DNA of 48,369 bases from UA16 sp965661575 (GCA_965661575.1 CBFIEJ010000015.1:1-48369), one strand, 5' to 3'. Counted from the stretch's first letter, positions 9,511 through 18,474 are shown. A program made the numbers and translations. Notes: generated by a model not told the origin, from the sequence alone.

Positions 9511-10593
9511 ATGACGCGAGCCAAGCCCAGCGAGTGGACTGTAAAGTCTTGCGTTAAAGAAACGCCAGATGCCATGCGCATTACTTTTGCTCGGAAGCAA
9601 AACTTAGGCCATGCCCCACTTGTTGGAGCACCCTGTGCAAGCGTCGAACTTGCACTCCCAACGACTCCGATTCTACAGCGACGTTATTCCCTCATTTCGC
9701 CCATCCATTCGAACGAACCGACAATCATTGTCAAGGACATCAAAGGAGGTGCTGCGAGCGATTTCTTCCACCGCCATCTCAAGAGTGGAGACGTTCTAGA
9801 GATGAAAGGAGTGCAGAACACGTTGTGGAAGAATGAGTGGAGTGCAAAAAGGAAGTCATTCGTTTGTTTTGCTGGCGGAATAGGAATCAATCCTATCTAC
9901 AGCCTGATGCAATGGGGACTTGCGCCAACATCGCCCCAAGAACATCGATTTAAAGTTTATTATGGATCGCGTTCTCCGCGTCATGGCCTTCTGAGTAAGG
10001 AATTGAACACACTCAAGGCTCATGATCGTTTGAAGCTGCACCGAATCTACTCAGAACGCTCGAATGATGATGAAGATATCCTCGGGCACATCACCAAGGA
10101 TCAGGTAGTCAATTGGTTGAGCAACGAGCCCAAGTCATTGTCAATGGAGTATGTGATTTGCGGACCTTTTGGGATGATGCAAAATGTCCATGCAGCCTTG
10201 GACGAACTCGGCATTCCTGACCGCCAAAGGCACACCGAATATTTCACAGACCGACTGATCAAGCCAAGAGGAAGTGGATTGAATTCGTCCAAAGGCGTGC
10301 CTCAAAAGCGCCCGCAGTGCGTCATTGAAATCGAGCAAGATTCAGGCGTGCAAACTTTTACGATGCACGGAGAGGGAAAATCCATTCTCAAGGCAGCCCT
10401 TGAAGCAGGGCTGGATGTTCCACACTCGTGTCGTGGCGGTGTTTGCCTTTCATGCAAAGCAACAGTCATCAAAGGCGAAATCCGACGAAACGGCGTAAGT
10501 GGATTGTCGGAAGAAGAGAAAGAAAGTGGAAAAATCCTGTGCTGTCGTACGCAACCCAAAACAGACGCCCTCAAGCTACGATTCGACCAGTAG
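9511..10593 (+). CDS. PaaE-like ferredoxin-NAD(P) reductase with C-terminal 2Fe-2S domain
   Basis: 360-residue electron-transfer protein with three domains: a FAD-binding barrel (about 1-110, flavin motif RRYSLIS near 52), an NAD(P)-binding domain (about 111-245, FAGGIGINP near 116 and CGPFGMMQ near 214), and a plant-type ferredoxin domain (about 265-360) whose 2Fe-2S ligands appear as CRGGVCLSC plus a later Cys in ILCCRTQ. The layout matches the phenylacetyl-CoA epoxidase reductase PaaE and related hydroxylase reductases. It would pass electrons from NAD(P)H to an oxygenase or desaturase. No paaABCD or other oxygenase gene is in the window, so the partner is unknown and paaE is not asserted. 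The ATG at 9511 follows a 110-bp gap. Confidence 0.88.
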   Translation: MTRAKPSEWTVKSCVKETPDAMRITFARKQNLGHAPLVGAPCASVELALPTTPILQRRYSLISPIHSNEPTIIVKDIKGGAASDFFHRHLKSGDVLEMKGVQNTLWKNEWSAKRKSFVCFAGGIGINPIYSLMQWGLAPTSPQEHRFKVYYGSRSPRHGLLSKELNTLKAHDRLKLHRIYSERSNDDEDILGHITKDQVVNWLSNEPKSLSMEYVICGPFGMMQNVHAALDELGIPDRQRHTEYFTDRLIKPRGSGLNSSKGVPQKRPQCVIEIEQDSGVQTFTMHGEGKSILKAALEAGLDVPHSCRGGVCLSCKATVIKGEIRRNGVSGLSEEEKESGKILCCRTQPKTDALKLRFDQ

Positions 10594-10687
10594 TTGACTG
10601 GTGCATGCCTCGATACCATGACAAAAATCATGCTTCCTGAAGGCAAAATTTATTCACTTGTACCGGTATGACAAAGGTCTGACATTT

Positions 10688-10723
10688 TTGCAATACCAGA
10701 CTTCGTAACCGTATCTAATTTTG
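10688..10723 (+). promoter_or_regulatory. Probable Bacteroidota housekeeping promoter for the HmuY-TonB operon
   Basis: A -7 box TAATTTTG lies at 10716-10723, an exact match to TAnnTTTG, with a TTG at 10688-10690, 25 nt upstream, slightly longer than usual. Transcription would start near 10729, about 25 nt before the ATG at 10754. No Fur-like operator was recognised. Confidence 0.5.
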
Positions 10724-10753
10724 CATCTGATTTCACTCAAAAAAATACCTCAG

Positions 10754-11998
10754 ATGAAACTTAGCAAGTTTACAATTTCCTTGACCCTTGCGTTTTCCTT
10801 CCTCCATGTTTCAGCTTCACAGGCCCAAACAATCATAGAAGATTCCTTTACCATGGAAGCGGGATATGCCGACATGGTGTTTTACAGCTTGGAATCAGGC
10901 GTGGTAGCACAAAGCCCCCTGTCTGACTGGCACATTGCTGTTGATGTCCGCCCAATGGGAAGTTCGGCTCGCATCAATTGTGGCACTGGCATGAAGCTCT
11001 ACCCATATGGGACTTTGGACAATTGGCTCAATATCGACTTTGAAAACTGGGAGGTACCAACCCCCTTGCGCAATGACCAATCCAATTGGGCCAACGGAGC
11101 ATTCAACCAAGACGGGGATGGGCTTTTCGACCTTGGCTGGGGTGTCTATGATGTGATCACGCATGAAGTGCAATCCGATAAAATGTACCTGATCGAATTA
11201 CCCGATGGCACATGGAAACAGTTTGCGCTGCTCTCTTTGGTTGATGGTACTTATGACCTCCAAATAGCAAACATTGATGGCACAGAAGAAACCGCTGCAG
11301 CCATCAGCAAGTCGGACTTCGAAGGCAAGCTCTTTGCATACCTCAACCTTGAAAGTGGCAGCGTCTTGGACTTGGAACCAAACACGCCATGGGACTTCCA
11401 ATTTTTATCTTACACTGAGGACATCGGAGGCGGCACCTATTATTCTGTTGTTGGTGCTCTTGCCCACCCCGACGTCACCGTTCAGCAATCCGACAATCTC
11501 GATGATCCCTACACGGATGGAGACTTCAACGTCGATGAGTTTTCGCTAGCAACGAATGAAGTTGGCTACGACTGGAAAAGCTATGTCCCTGGCGCAGGAT
11601 ATTCACTAGAAAGCAATCGCTGTTACTTTGTCGCGGCACAGAACGGCGTGGTCTGGCGCATGGTCATGACCGGGTTTGATGGTGCTTCAACGGGTAACAT
11701 TACCCTTGGAAAAACAGAAGCGACCACATCGTCCGTAGAACGCATCGTTACGAACGTTGCATCCCAGATGTTCCCCAACCCCGCCGCCAGTGGAGAAACC
11801 GTCATGTTTGACGCCCCGCAAACATTTGCAAACGCACTCTTCCGCGTGCACTCGGTGACGGGATCTCTTGTCAATTCATTTGCTCCTGCACAATTTCCTT
11901 ACGTCATGTCTACCCACGGGCTTGCCCCAGGATGTTACGTGATTGAAGCGATCAATGGGAATGGAGAACGAACGCAATCCCGCTTCATGATTCGATGA
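10754..11998 (+). CDS. HmuY-like heme-binding protein with T9SS type A sorting domain
   Basis: The longest frame starts at a TTG (10721), but the signal peptide begins at the ATG 10754 (MKLSKFTISLTLAFSFLHVSASQAQ), giving 414 residues. The mature N-terminus has the HmuY pattern: MVFYSLESG, then DWHIAVD, then RINCGTGMKLYP, and near the end of the domain YSLESNRCYFVAAQNGVVWRMVMTGF with TGNITL. HmuY proteins bind heme outside the cell and deliver it to a TonB-dependent receptor. The last ~75 residues (MFPNPAASGETVMF...GLAPGCYVIEA...RFMIR) are a T9SS type A C-terminal domain, so it should be exported by T9SS and either released or surface-attached. It overlaps the receptor gene by 4 bp. Heme as ligand is inferred from family and context; iron-binding residues cannot be pinned down. 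Confidence 0.82.
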   Translation: MKLSKFTISLTLAFSFLHVSASQAQTIIEDSFTMEAGYADMVFYSLESGVVAQSPLSDWHIAVDVRPMGSSARINCGTGMKLYPYGTLDNWLNIDFENWEVPTPLRNDQSNWANGAFNQDGDGLFDLGWGVYDVITHEVQSDKMYLIELPDGTWKQFALLSLVDGTYDLQIANIDGTEETAAAISKSDFEGKLFAYLNLESGSVLDLEPNTPWDFQFLSYTEDIGGGTYYSVVGALAHPDVTVQQSDNLDDPYTDGDFNVDEFSLATNEVGYDWKSYVPGAGYSLESNRCYFVAAQNGVVWRMVMTGFDGASTGNITLGKTEATTSSVERIVTNVASQMFPNPAASGETVMFDAPQTFANALFRVHSVTGSLVNSFAPAQFPYVMSTHGLAPGCYVIEAINGNGERTQSRFMIR

Positions 11999-14058
11999 AT
12001 CGATGTCCCCTCATACCCGATTGGTTACGCCTTGGTGGCTGCTTTATCCTAACAGCGATAAGCGGGCTATTGCCTGCAGCAAACGCTCAAACGAGCGAAA
12101 TCCCTGACAGTTCAAGGGTTTCTTTTGAAAATCGATTATTCGAGTTGGAATTAGCCACTGTCACGGGTGAAGACTCGGGCACATCCAAGCAAGATGCACT
12201 GCGCAACGTAAGGACCATTGCATCTGAGCAAATTGTAACCATGGGCGCTCATTCGTTGAGGGACTTGCTGCGATCCCAACTTAATTTTGAGGTCGCTCAA
12301 GATCCTATTCTCGGAGCCGCAACGAAGATGAATGGATTGGGGGGACGAAGCGTAAATGTCCTCATCGACGGCGTGCCACTTACGGGCCGAATGAACGACA
12401 ATGTGGACCTCAGTCAAGTGGCACTAAACGATGTAGAGCGCATCGAAATCATCGATGGTCCGATGGCTGTAGAATTTGGAACCAACTCCCTCGCAGGAAC
12501 CATCAACATCATCACGAAAACAGATCTTGCCGCGCGGACAACTTTTGAGGGAAACGTGCAGTACGAAAGTGTAGGTGTTCAGTCGCAATCTGTCGCGTTA
12601 GCCGCGAATCACAAGGGAAGACATCACTCGCTCAATCTCTCGCGGTACTATTTTGATGGATGGTCTCCAAAAGACCGCAATTGGGACGGCTTTTCCGATT
12701 ACCTCGCTGACTCAGCACGTACGCAACTGTGGAATCCCAAATTGCAGCACACCATCAATTGGAAAACGCAGTATCAAATCGGGGAATGGCTCATCAAACC
12801 ACGGTTCAATGGTATGATTGAGCAAATCGAAAACAAAGGAGCACCTCGTCAACCCTATGGTCAAACGGCCTTTGACGATCAGTACACAACGCGACGATGG
12901 ATTCCTGTGCTCGAGGCAAAACGTTACCGAACTGATGGGAAATCGTGGTCTTTCCTCGCTTCGTATCAACGGTTTTGGCGCTCGCGAAAAGCTTTTGCCA
13001 CGGATTTGACCAATCTCGAAATCACACCGCTTGAAGGCACTGCTCAGGATACGACAAGCATGCATTCATTTCAAACGCGTGGCAGCGGCGACATTTTGGA
13101 AAATGGGCCTTGGAGCATTCAAGTGGGTTGGGACTTGAATCACCAAACCTTCACCAGTCGCCGGATGGAAAGCCCGACGAAATCCATCAGCGACGCAGCG
13201 ATGTTTGCGCATACCCAATGGAAACGCAATCAGATGAAATGGAAGTTGGGTTTGCGCCAGGCATACAACTCACAATTTGCATCTCCTCTCCTGCCTAGTG
13301 TGCACGGACTCTGGAAAAGTGGTGCTCAGCGCGTTCGAGTCTCCTATGCAAAAGGATTTCGCGCCCCCAGTTTGAAGGAACTCTATTTTCAGTTCGTGGA
13401 CATCAACCACTCACTGTACGGCAATGAAAACCTAGAGCCCGAAACCTCACACTATGGACAGATCACTTGGGGCGTCGATCGCGATCTTTTTGCGGTTTCA
13501 GCGGAGTTATTTACCAATTTCATTCAAAACCAGATTGGCCTGATTGATCAACTGGATGGCACCTATCGCTACCAAAACTTCGCCCAATTCCAAGCCCAAG
13601 GGTTGAAAGTCAACGGCGAAATTCGAGGCGAAAAATGGACGATTGGCAGCGCTGCAAGCGTAATCGGTTCTCAACAAAAAACAGATCGGAACAGCGATTC
13701 ATTTCCCCGCTTCACCTCTGTAGAGAGTGCAACGCAGATCCAATGGCGCGCCAATGCATCATTTCACCTCGGAGCGTCTGTACGTTTTATCGGTCCCACC
13801 CAGCGTGTGGTAAGTACAGAATTTGAATCGGTCCAACAACAACAAACGGAGGGATACTCTTGGGTGGATGCCCATGTCCAATGGACCTCACCGTCTCAAC
13901 GATGGCAATTGACCGCAATAGCGAAAAATCTCACCAATGTGACAACAGTCACCAATGCTGCAAACAATGCTGCTCACAGCCCCACCAACACCTTGATGTC
14001 ATGGGGACGAAGTCTGAATCTGCGTCTCAATTATCGCATTGAATCACGAAACCACTGA
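11995..14058 (+). CDS. TonB-dependent outer-membrane receptor, probably heme (HmuR-like)
   Basis: 687 residues with a signal peptide ending at PAANAQ. The plug domain (about 60-165) has TMGAHSLRDLLRSQLNFEV, the GLGGRSVNVLIDGVPLTGRM stretch, and the VERIEIIDGPMAVEFGTNSLAGTINIITK signature. The barrel holds the FRAPSLKELYFQFVDINHSLYGNENLEPETS motif near 455, in which the FRAP box and a nearby NPxL-like segment resemble heme receptors such as HmuR/HemR. The chain ends SLNLRLNYRIE before a short tail. It takes substrate through the outer membrane using TonB energy; no tonB/exbBD gene is in the window. It is sandwiched between two HmuY-like genes, overlapping one by 4 bp and the next by 1 bp, which is the main argument for heme. 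Confidence 0.93.
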   Translation: MNRCPLIPDWLRLGGCFILTAISGLLPAANAQTSEIPDSSRVSFENRLFELELATVTGEDSGTSKQDALRNVRTIASEQIVTMGAHSLRDLLRSQLNFEVAQDPILGAATKMNGLGGRSVNVLIDGVPLTGRMNDNVDLSQVALNDVERIEIIDGPMAVEFGTNSLAGTINIITKTDLAARTTFEGNVQYESVGVQSQSVALAANHKGRHHSLNLSRYYFDGWSPKDRNWDGFSDYLADSARTQLWNPKLQHTINWKTQYQIGEWLIKPRFNGMIEQIENKGAPRQPYGQTAFDDQYTTRRWIPVLEAKRYRTDGKSWSFLASYQRFWRSRKAFATDLTNLEITPLEGTAQDTTSMHSFQTRGSGDILENGPWSIQVGWDLNHQTFTSRRMESPTKSISDAAMFAHTQWKRNQMKWKLGLRQAYNSQFASPLLPSVHGLWKSGAQRVRVSYAKGFRAPSLKELYFQFVDINHSLYGNENLEPETSHYGQITWGVDRDLFAVSAELFTNFIQNQIGLIDQLDGTYRYQNFAQFQAQGLKVNGEIRGEKWTIGSAASVIGSQQKTDRNSDSFPRFTSVESATQIQWRANASFHLGASVRFIGPTQRVVSTEFESVQQQQTEGYSWVDAHVQWTSPSQRWQLTAIAKNLTNVTTVTNAANNAAHSPTNTLMSWGRSLNLRLNYRIESRNH

Positions 14059-15029
14059 TGAAGCGACAACTCCTCACACTCTCCACAGCAGCACTGGTAT
14101 TTGCACTATTCACTGGCTGCATTGAAAAGGAACTTCCGATACCGCAGCGCTTGCCCAACGAAATAAACTTAGTTGAAGCCAATGTTGGAGTCGATTATGA
14201 GACTCAGTTGTTTTACAGCTTACAGTCCAACCAAATTGAATCTTCCTGTGCACAACGAGATTGGTGCGTCGCGTTGCGCGCGACATCTGGAGGAACCCAG
14301 TTGATGGTCAATTCTGGAAGAGCGATGAAAACGCATCGCACAGGAAGCTCTGCTCTGAATGCTGCCATCGACCTCGATTCGATTGAATGGGAAGTCATGG
14401 AACCCTCTGGCGCCAATGCGAATGACCCTCAAATCAACCACCTAGCCCTCAACCAACTGACCCTTGTCGATCTCGGGCTTGACAAAAACAACGAACCACT
14501 TGGAACAGCGCGAATTGGATTGCTCGCCATTGAGTCAGAACACTGGCTTTTGCACGTCGCTGACAGCGAAGGAAACAATGTGGACACCCTTGTAGTTCCA
14601 ATGCTCGATGGCTGCGAATGGCATCAAGTGAGTTTGATCGATCGCACGCCTCGGCAAGTCGAACCACCATCACAAGCCTGGGAAATCTGTATCACCCAAT
14701 ACATGGAGTTACTGGATGGTGAAATTCCCTACCTCGTGGTCGGCATCCTGACCCCGACCGATCGGGTTCGAGTCTTTGAAACAAGTGGTGCCGATTGGGA
14801 CGAATGGAAAATCAACAATTGGGATGGTCTCGAATTCAGTTCTGATTGGAATGCCATTGGGTTCGATTGGAAAACCTTCAATCTGGGCACTAGCTCTTAC
14901 ACCATTGACTTGGACAAGCTCTACTGCATTCAGACCACAGAAGGCCGGGAGTTCATGATGCGCATGCTTGACTTTTATGATGCCAATGGCAACACGGGCA
15001 ATGTCACCTTCGAAGTCCTAGAGCGCTAA
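14058..15029 (+). CDS. HmuY-like lipoprotein
   Basis: 323 residues; the ATG at 14058 shares one base with the receptor's TGA. The signal peptide ends in a lipobox (LFTGC, Cys21), so it is lipid-anchored, probably at the cell surface. The mature part repeats the HmuY layout of the gene two upstream: YETQLFYSLQSNQ, DWCVALRA, LMVNSGRAMKTH, and near the end FDWKTFNLGTSSYTIDLDKLYCIQTTEGREFMMRMLDFYDANGNTGNVTF. It lacks a T9SS tail. The pairing of a lipid-anchored and a T9SS-exported HmuY-like protein on one receptor suggests a capture-and-hand-over pair. Orthology to P. gingivalis HmuY is not claimed; sequence similarity is by pattern only. Confidence 0.8.
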   Translation: MKRQLLTLSTAALVFALFTGCIEKELPIPQRLPNEINLVEANVGVDYETQLFYSLQSNQIESSCAQRDWCVALRATSGGTQLMVNSGRAMKTHRTGSSALNAAIDLDSIEWEVMEPSGANANDPQINHLALNQLTLVDLGLDKNNEPLGTARIGLLAIESEHWLLHVADSEGNNVDTLVVPMLDGCEWHQVSLIDRTPRQVEPPSQAWEICITQYMELLDGEIPYLVVGILTPTDRVRVFETSGADWDEWKINNWDGLEFSSDWNAIGFDWKTFNLGTSSYTIDLDKLYCIQTTEGREFMMRMLDFYDANGNTGNVTFEVLER

Positions 15030-15041
15030 GCCCCGGGCTTA
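15027..15041. terminator. Short inverted repeat between convergent genes
   Basis: TAAGCCC-C-GGGCTTA overlaps the stop codon of the HmuY-like lipoprotein gene and lies just before the end of queE. It is a near-perfect palindrome but has no T run, so termination is only possible, not shown. Confidence 0.25.
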
Positions 15042-15059
15042 CTGTCTACCAAGATAACC

Positions 15060-15674
15060 TCAGGGCAGACCGAGGTATTTGTGGGTTTGCAACGAGATCC
15101 TCCACCGAGGCTGGTTCCGAATGTGCTCCATGATGTGTACAATCACTTTTTCTCGGCGATCCCACTCCGGCTGAAAAAACAATGCTGTGTCATCAGAAAC
15201 GTTTCCGGCGTGCTCCACACCCCAGGCGATATCGTGCCGATTGACCACCACCACCTTGAGCTCATCGGCATCGGCGTAAACGTCCTGTCGTGCGGCTTTA
15301 AAGCGTTTGGGAGAGAGTGTTACCCAGTCCCAAGATCCAGACATTTTGTGTGCGCCTGAGGTTTCGATGTGCGTCTTCATTCCCGCCTCCTGCAAACCTG
15401 AGGTCAAGGGTCCGAGATCGTGCATCGCAGGCTCTCCTCCTGTCACGACACAGATAGGTGCTCCAGACTTCTTTGCCTGCTCGACAAGATCTTCACAACG
15501 GACTTTCGGGTGCGCTGCCACGTCCCAACTTTCTTTGACATCGCACCAAGCACAACCAACATCACAACCGCCCAAGCGAATGAACCAAGCACTCTTTCCC
15601 GTGTGAGCTCCTTCCCCCTGTACCGTGAGAAACTGCTCCATCACTGGATACATATGTTCAGACCAACTTGCCAT
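15060..15674 (-). CDS. queE: 7-carboxy-7-deazaguanine synthase
   Basis: Radical SAM enzyme converting 6-carboxytetrahydropterin to 7-carboxy-7-deazaguanine in queuosine biosynthesis. The cluster-binding Cys motif GGCDVGCAWCD (C-x3-C-x2-C spacing) lies at residues 36-45, after the family's YPVMEQFLTVQGEG opening; VVTGGEPAMHD binds SAM and HIETSGA follows. Length about 204 fits the short Bacteroidota QueE. Possible starts are ATGs at 15683, 15674 and 15653; 15674 is chosen because relatives carry a few residues before YPVMEQF, and it overlaps rimO by 17 bp. The other queuosine genes (queC, queD, queF) are not in the window. Co-transcribed with rimO, another radical SAM gene acting on the translation apparatus. 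Confidence 0.93.
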   Translation of the reverse strand: MASWSEHMYPVMEQFLTVQGEGAHTGKSAWFIRLGGCDVGCAWCDVKESWDVAAHPKVRCEDLVEQAKKSGAPICVVTGGEPAMHDLGPLTSGLQEAGMKTHIETSGAHKMSGSWDWVTLSPKRFKAARQDVYADADELKVVVVNRHDIAWGVEHAGNVSDDTALFFQPEWDRREKVIVHIMEHIRNQPRWRISLQTHKYLGLP

Positions 15675-16971
15675 GCAAATCAAACTCAGTTGCCGACTCT
15701 ATTTCCACTTCAGCAAAATCGCCTACTCGCAGATGCACATCTTCAGGGACTGAAATTCGAACTTCGTTGTCCACATCCGGTGAATCCCATTCGGTTCTAC
15801 CGACCCAAAGGCCGTCTTCCGTGCGGTCCACCAATGCGCGTTGGCGTGTGCCCACAAATTTTTGATTCAACTCAAACGATATCCCCGCTTGCTGTTCCAT
15901 GATCTCCTCCACCCGTTTTCTCTTGACATCCTCAGGAACATCATCCTCCATTTTGAAAGCATGGGTATTTTCTTCATGTGAGTAAGTGAAACACCCAACA
16001 CGTTCAAAGCGCATCCGATTCGTCCATTCGAGCATGTCTTGATGGTGGGCTTCTGACTCCCCTGGAAAACCGCAAATCAAAGTGGTCCGGAGTGCAATCT
16101 CAGGGACACGGTTGCGAATATCACCCACCAAACGATCCATTTTTTCTTGCGTAATCCCCCGACGCATACTCTTCAGAATATCATCTGAAGCGTGCTGCAG
16201 CGGCATATCTAGGTAATTGCAGACATTGCTGCGTTCGGCCATCACATCCAAAACATCCATGGGAAAACCCGTCGGGAAGGCATAGTGCAAACGAATCCAG
16301 TCAATGCCTTCAACATCACTCAAGCGGCGGACCAACTCTGCAAGTTTTCGTCCACGGTAGATGTCCAAACCATAGTAAGTCAAATCCTGAGCGATCAGAA
16401 TCAACTCCCGCACTCCATTGGCCGCAAGGTCCTGGGCTTGTTTCACAAGATCCTCCATCGGTGTGGAGACGTGCTTGCCGCGCATTAGAGGAATGGCGCA
16501 AAAGGCACATGGCCGATCGCATCCTTCTGCAATCTTCAGATAAGCGTAATGGGCCGGAGTGGTCAACAGACGCTCGCCGACCAAATCACGTTTGTAATCT
16601 GCTCGCAGCGTCTTTAGAAGCCTCGGCAATTCGCGGGTACCGAACCAAGCGTCCACCTCAGGAATACCGTCCTGCAATTCGTCTTTGTACCGCTCAGACA
16701 AGCAGCCTGTAACGTACACCCGATCGACCATCCCCTGCTCTTTCGCCTGAGAGAAGCGAATGATGGTATCAATGCTCTCTTGTTTTGCGCTTTCAATAAA
16801 ACCGCATGTATTGATGATGACAATTCCTGAATCGTCTGATTTGGATTCATGCTCGACCTCATAGGAATTGGCGCGGAGCTGCCCCATCAGGACTTCAGAG
16901 TCATAAATATTTTTGGCGCAACCCAAGGTCACTACATTGACTTTACGGGGCTGAGTGGTTCGTGTTCTCAT
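15658..16971 (-). CDS. rimO: Ribosomal protein S12 methylthiotransferase
   Basis: Adds a methylthio group to an aspartate of ribosomal protein S12 using two 4Fe-4S clusters. The 437-residue chain has the N-terminal UPF0004 domain with its three cluster Cys (Cys18 in TLGCAKN, Cys56 in NTCGF, Cys90 in VTGC), the radical SAM motif CDRPCAFC at 151-158, and a C-terminal TRAM domain (about 370-437). The central MPLQHASDDILKSMRRG motif and the TLGCAKN opening favour RimO over MiaB. ATG at 16971 is clear. It sits 22 bp after ftsY and overlaps queE, in the ftsY-rimO order common in Bacteroidota. Confidence 0.95.
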   Translation of the reverse strand: MRTRTTQPRKVNVVTLGCAKNIYDSEVLMGQLRANSYEVEHESKSDDSGIVIINTCGFIESAKQESIDTIIRFSQAKEQGMVDRVYVTGCLSERYKDELQDGIPEVDAWFGTRELPRLLKTLRADYKRDLVGERLLTTPAHYAYLKIAEGCDRPCAFCAIPLMRGKHVSTPMEDLVKQAQDLAANGVRELILIAQDLTYYGLDIYRGRKLAELVRRLSDVEGIDWIRLHYAFPTGFPMDVLDVMAERSNVCNYLDMPLQHASDDILKSMRRGITQEKMDRLVGDIRNRVPEIALRTTLICGFPGESEAHHQDMLEWTNRMRFERVGCFTYSHEENTHAFKMEDDVPEDVKRKRVEEIMEQQAGISFELNQKFVGTRQRALVDRTEDGLWVGRTEWDSPDVDNEVRISVPEDVHLRVGDFAEVEIESATEFDLHGKLV

Positions 16972-16993
16972 CAGATAAAATCTATGGTTTTAA

Positions 16994-17983
16994 TCAAGCT
17001 GTTGCCGATTCATCCCAATTTTCGGGCAAAAGACTGTCAATAAACTCAATAACATCGAAGTCTTGCAAGTCTTCCATCTTCTCACCGATACCGATGAACC
17101 GAACGGGAATACTGAGTTGGTCGGAAATCGCGAGCACCGCCCCTCCTTTGGCTGTGCCATCCAATTTGGTCAGAACCAACCCTGAGACCTCAGTAGCGGC
17201 CATGAATTGTTTGGCTTGTTCAACGGCATTTTGGCCGGTAGAACCGTCCAAAACCAGCAACACTTCGTGCGGTGCATCCGGAACAATTTTATCCATGACC
17301 CGTTTGATTTTGGTCAACTCCTCCATCAATCCTTTCTTGTTGTGCAAACGTCCCGCTGTATCGACAATGACCACCTCTGAATTTCGGGCCACTGCCGCTT
17401 CCAAAGTATCAAATGCTACCGACGCCGGGTCTGCTCCCATATGCTGGGCAATGATATCAACGCCAGCCCGCTCAGACCAGATCTTCAATTGGTCGATGGC
17501 CGCTGCCCGAAAAGTATCCGATGCACCCAACAACACCCGTTTGCCTTCGTTCTTGTAGCGCCAAGCTAGCTTACCAATAGACGTGGTCTTCCCAACACCA
17601 TTTACGCCGACGACCATGATGACCTTTGGACCCTTCGAGGAATCCAAAATACCGGCATCAAAATCCTGCAGTGTGCCTGCTTCGGACTCCGAAAAAAGAC
17701 CCGCTATTTCCTCACGCAACATTTCGTACAACTCTTGCACCTCCACATAGGCCTCGAAACGTGCTCGTTTGCGCAAACGATCCAAAATTTTCATTGTGGT
17801 ATCAACGCCTACATCAGCTGTGATGAGCGCCTCTTCCAAGTCGTCCATCAGCTCTTCGTCTACGCGACGACGCCCCGTAAACACCTTGGCCAAACGCTGA
17901 AACACGTTGGTACGGGTTTTTTCTAGTCCCGTATCCAGACTTTCCTTTTTCTTACTTGAAAAAATACGTTTGAAGAAACTCAT
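16994..17983 (-). CDS. ftsY: Signal recognition particle receptor FtsY
   Basis: SRP receptor GTPase that docks SRP-bound ribosomes at the inner membrane. The 329 residues are a short N-terminal basic stretch (KRIFSSKKKE), a four-helix N domain (about 20-100) and the GTPase domain with G1 GVNGVGKT at 126-133, DTFRAAAIDQL, DTAGRLHNKK, TKLDGTAKGG and the final FIGIGEKMEDLQDF. It lacks the long acidic A domain of E. coli FtsY, normal for Bacteroidota. ATG at 17983. It lies downstream of rpmG and the DUF4295 gene but behind a hairpin terminator, so it may depend on read-through or its own promoter. Confidence 0.97.
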   Translation of the reverse strand: MSFFKRIFSSKKKESLDTGLEKTRTNVFQRLAKVFTGRRRVDEELMDDLEEALITADVGVDTTMKILDRLRKRARFEAYVEVQELYEMLREEIAGLFSESEAGTLQDFDAGILDSSKGPKVIMVVGVNGVGKTTSIGKLAWRYKNEGKRVLLGASDTFRAAAIDQLKIWSERAGVDIIAQHMGADPASVAFDTLEAAVARNSEVVIVDTAGRLHNKKGLMEELTKIKRVMDKIVPDAPHEVLLVLDGSTGQNAVEQAKQFMAATEVSGLVLTKLDGTAKGGAVLAISDQLSIPVRFIGIGEKMEDLQDFDVIEFIDSLLPENWDESATA

Positions 17984-18016
17984 AGCGTGGATTAGAATTG
18001 AAGACTTGCTGGACGA

Positions 18017-18047
18017 AAAAAGGCCGACACTCTAGCAAGTGCGGCCC
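18017..18047 (-). terminator. Rho-independent terminator after rpmG-DUF4295
   Basis: On the minus strand GGCCG-CACT pairs with AGTG-T-CGGCC (one bulged base) around a short loop, followed by six T (plus-strand A run at 18017-18022). It lies 33 bp past the DUF4295 stop and 34 bp before the ftsY start. Confidence 0.7.
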
Positions 18048-18079
18048 TTCTTAATGTGGTTTTCAAATGACCGGTTCGC

Positions 18080-18235
18080 TCAGTCGCGGTTCAACCAGTC
18101 TTTGACATTGTCGTTGTGTACAATCTCCTCACGGAAAGTGTAGGCTCCCGACTTCGCGCTTTTGATCATCTTGATCACCTTCGTGTGTTGCTTTCCGCCA
18201 CCGGATTGCAAGGATGCTACTGTTTTCTTCGCCAT
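18080..18235 (-). CDS. DUF4295 family small basic protein
   Basis: A 51-residue protein read from the ATG at 18235: it begins MAKKTVASLQSGGGKQHTK, continues VIKMIKSAKSGAYTFREEIV and ends DNVKDWLNRD. This is the DUF4295 pattern, known from Bacteroidota next to rpmG and ftsY. It is highly basic and starts with the MAKK typical of ribosomal proteins, so ribosome association is plausible but is inference. It follows rpmG by 8 bp and is followed by a terminator hairpin. It is easily missed because of its size. Confidence 0.9.
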   Translation of the reverse strand: MAKKTVASLQSGGGKQHTKVIKMIKSAKSGAYTFREEIVHNDNVKDWLNRD

Positions 18236-18243
18236 GACTCAGA

Positions 18244-18426
18244 TTATTTAATCTCTTTGTGCACGGTCATCATCCGCAGCACGGGATTGTACTTCTTCAA
18301 TTCAATTCGATCCGGGGAATTCTTCCGGTTCTTGGTCGTAATGTATCGTGACGTTCCGGGCTTGCCAGAGTTTTTATGCTCTGTGCATTCGAGGATCACT
18401 TGTACGCGGTTGCCTTTCTTGGCCAT
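18244..18426 (-). CDS. rpmG: 50S ribosomal protein L33
   Basis: 60 residues with the L33 signature: MAKKGNRVQVILECTEH, then SRYITTKNRKNSPDRIELKKYNPVLR. It is a large-subunit protein near the E site. The form is Cys-poor: only one Cys is present and no zinc-ribbon pairs, so it is the zinc-independent type. It is the first gene of its transcript, with a strong promoter match 19 bp upstream. In many Bacteroidota rpmB (L28) precedes it; here the space upstream is the ftsK promoter region and rpmB is absent. Confidence 0.96.
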   Translation of the reverse strand: MAKKGNRVQVILECTEHKNSGKPGTSRYITTKNRKNSPDRIELKKYNPVLRMMTVHKEIK

Positions 18427-18444
18427 CTGTCAAAAATTGGAGTG

Positions 18445-18474
18445 CAAATATAGCGAATCAAGGTTACTTGACAA
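18445..18474 (-). promoter_or_regulatory. Strong-match Bacteroidota promoter for rpmG
   Basis: On the minus strand TTG (plus 18472-18474) is followed after exactly 19 nt by TATATTTG (plus 18445-18452), matching TTG-N19-TAnnTTTG. Transcription would begin about 12 nt before the rpmG ATG at 18426. This is the best promoter match in the window. Confidence 0.75.

Noticed and set aside
9511..10593. Assigning paaE and a phenylacetate pathway
   Set aside because: The domain layout fits several reductases, and no other paa gene is present.
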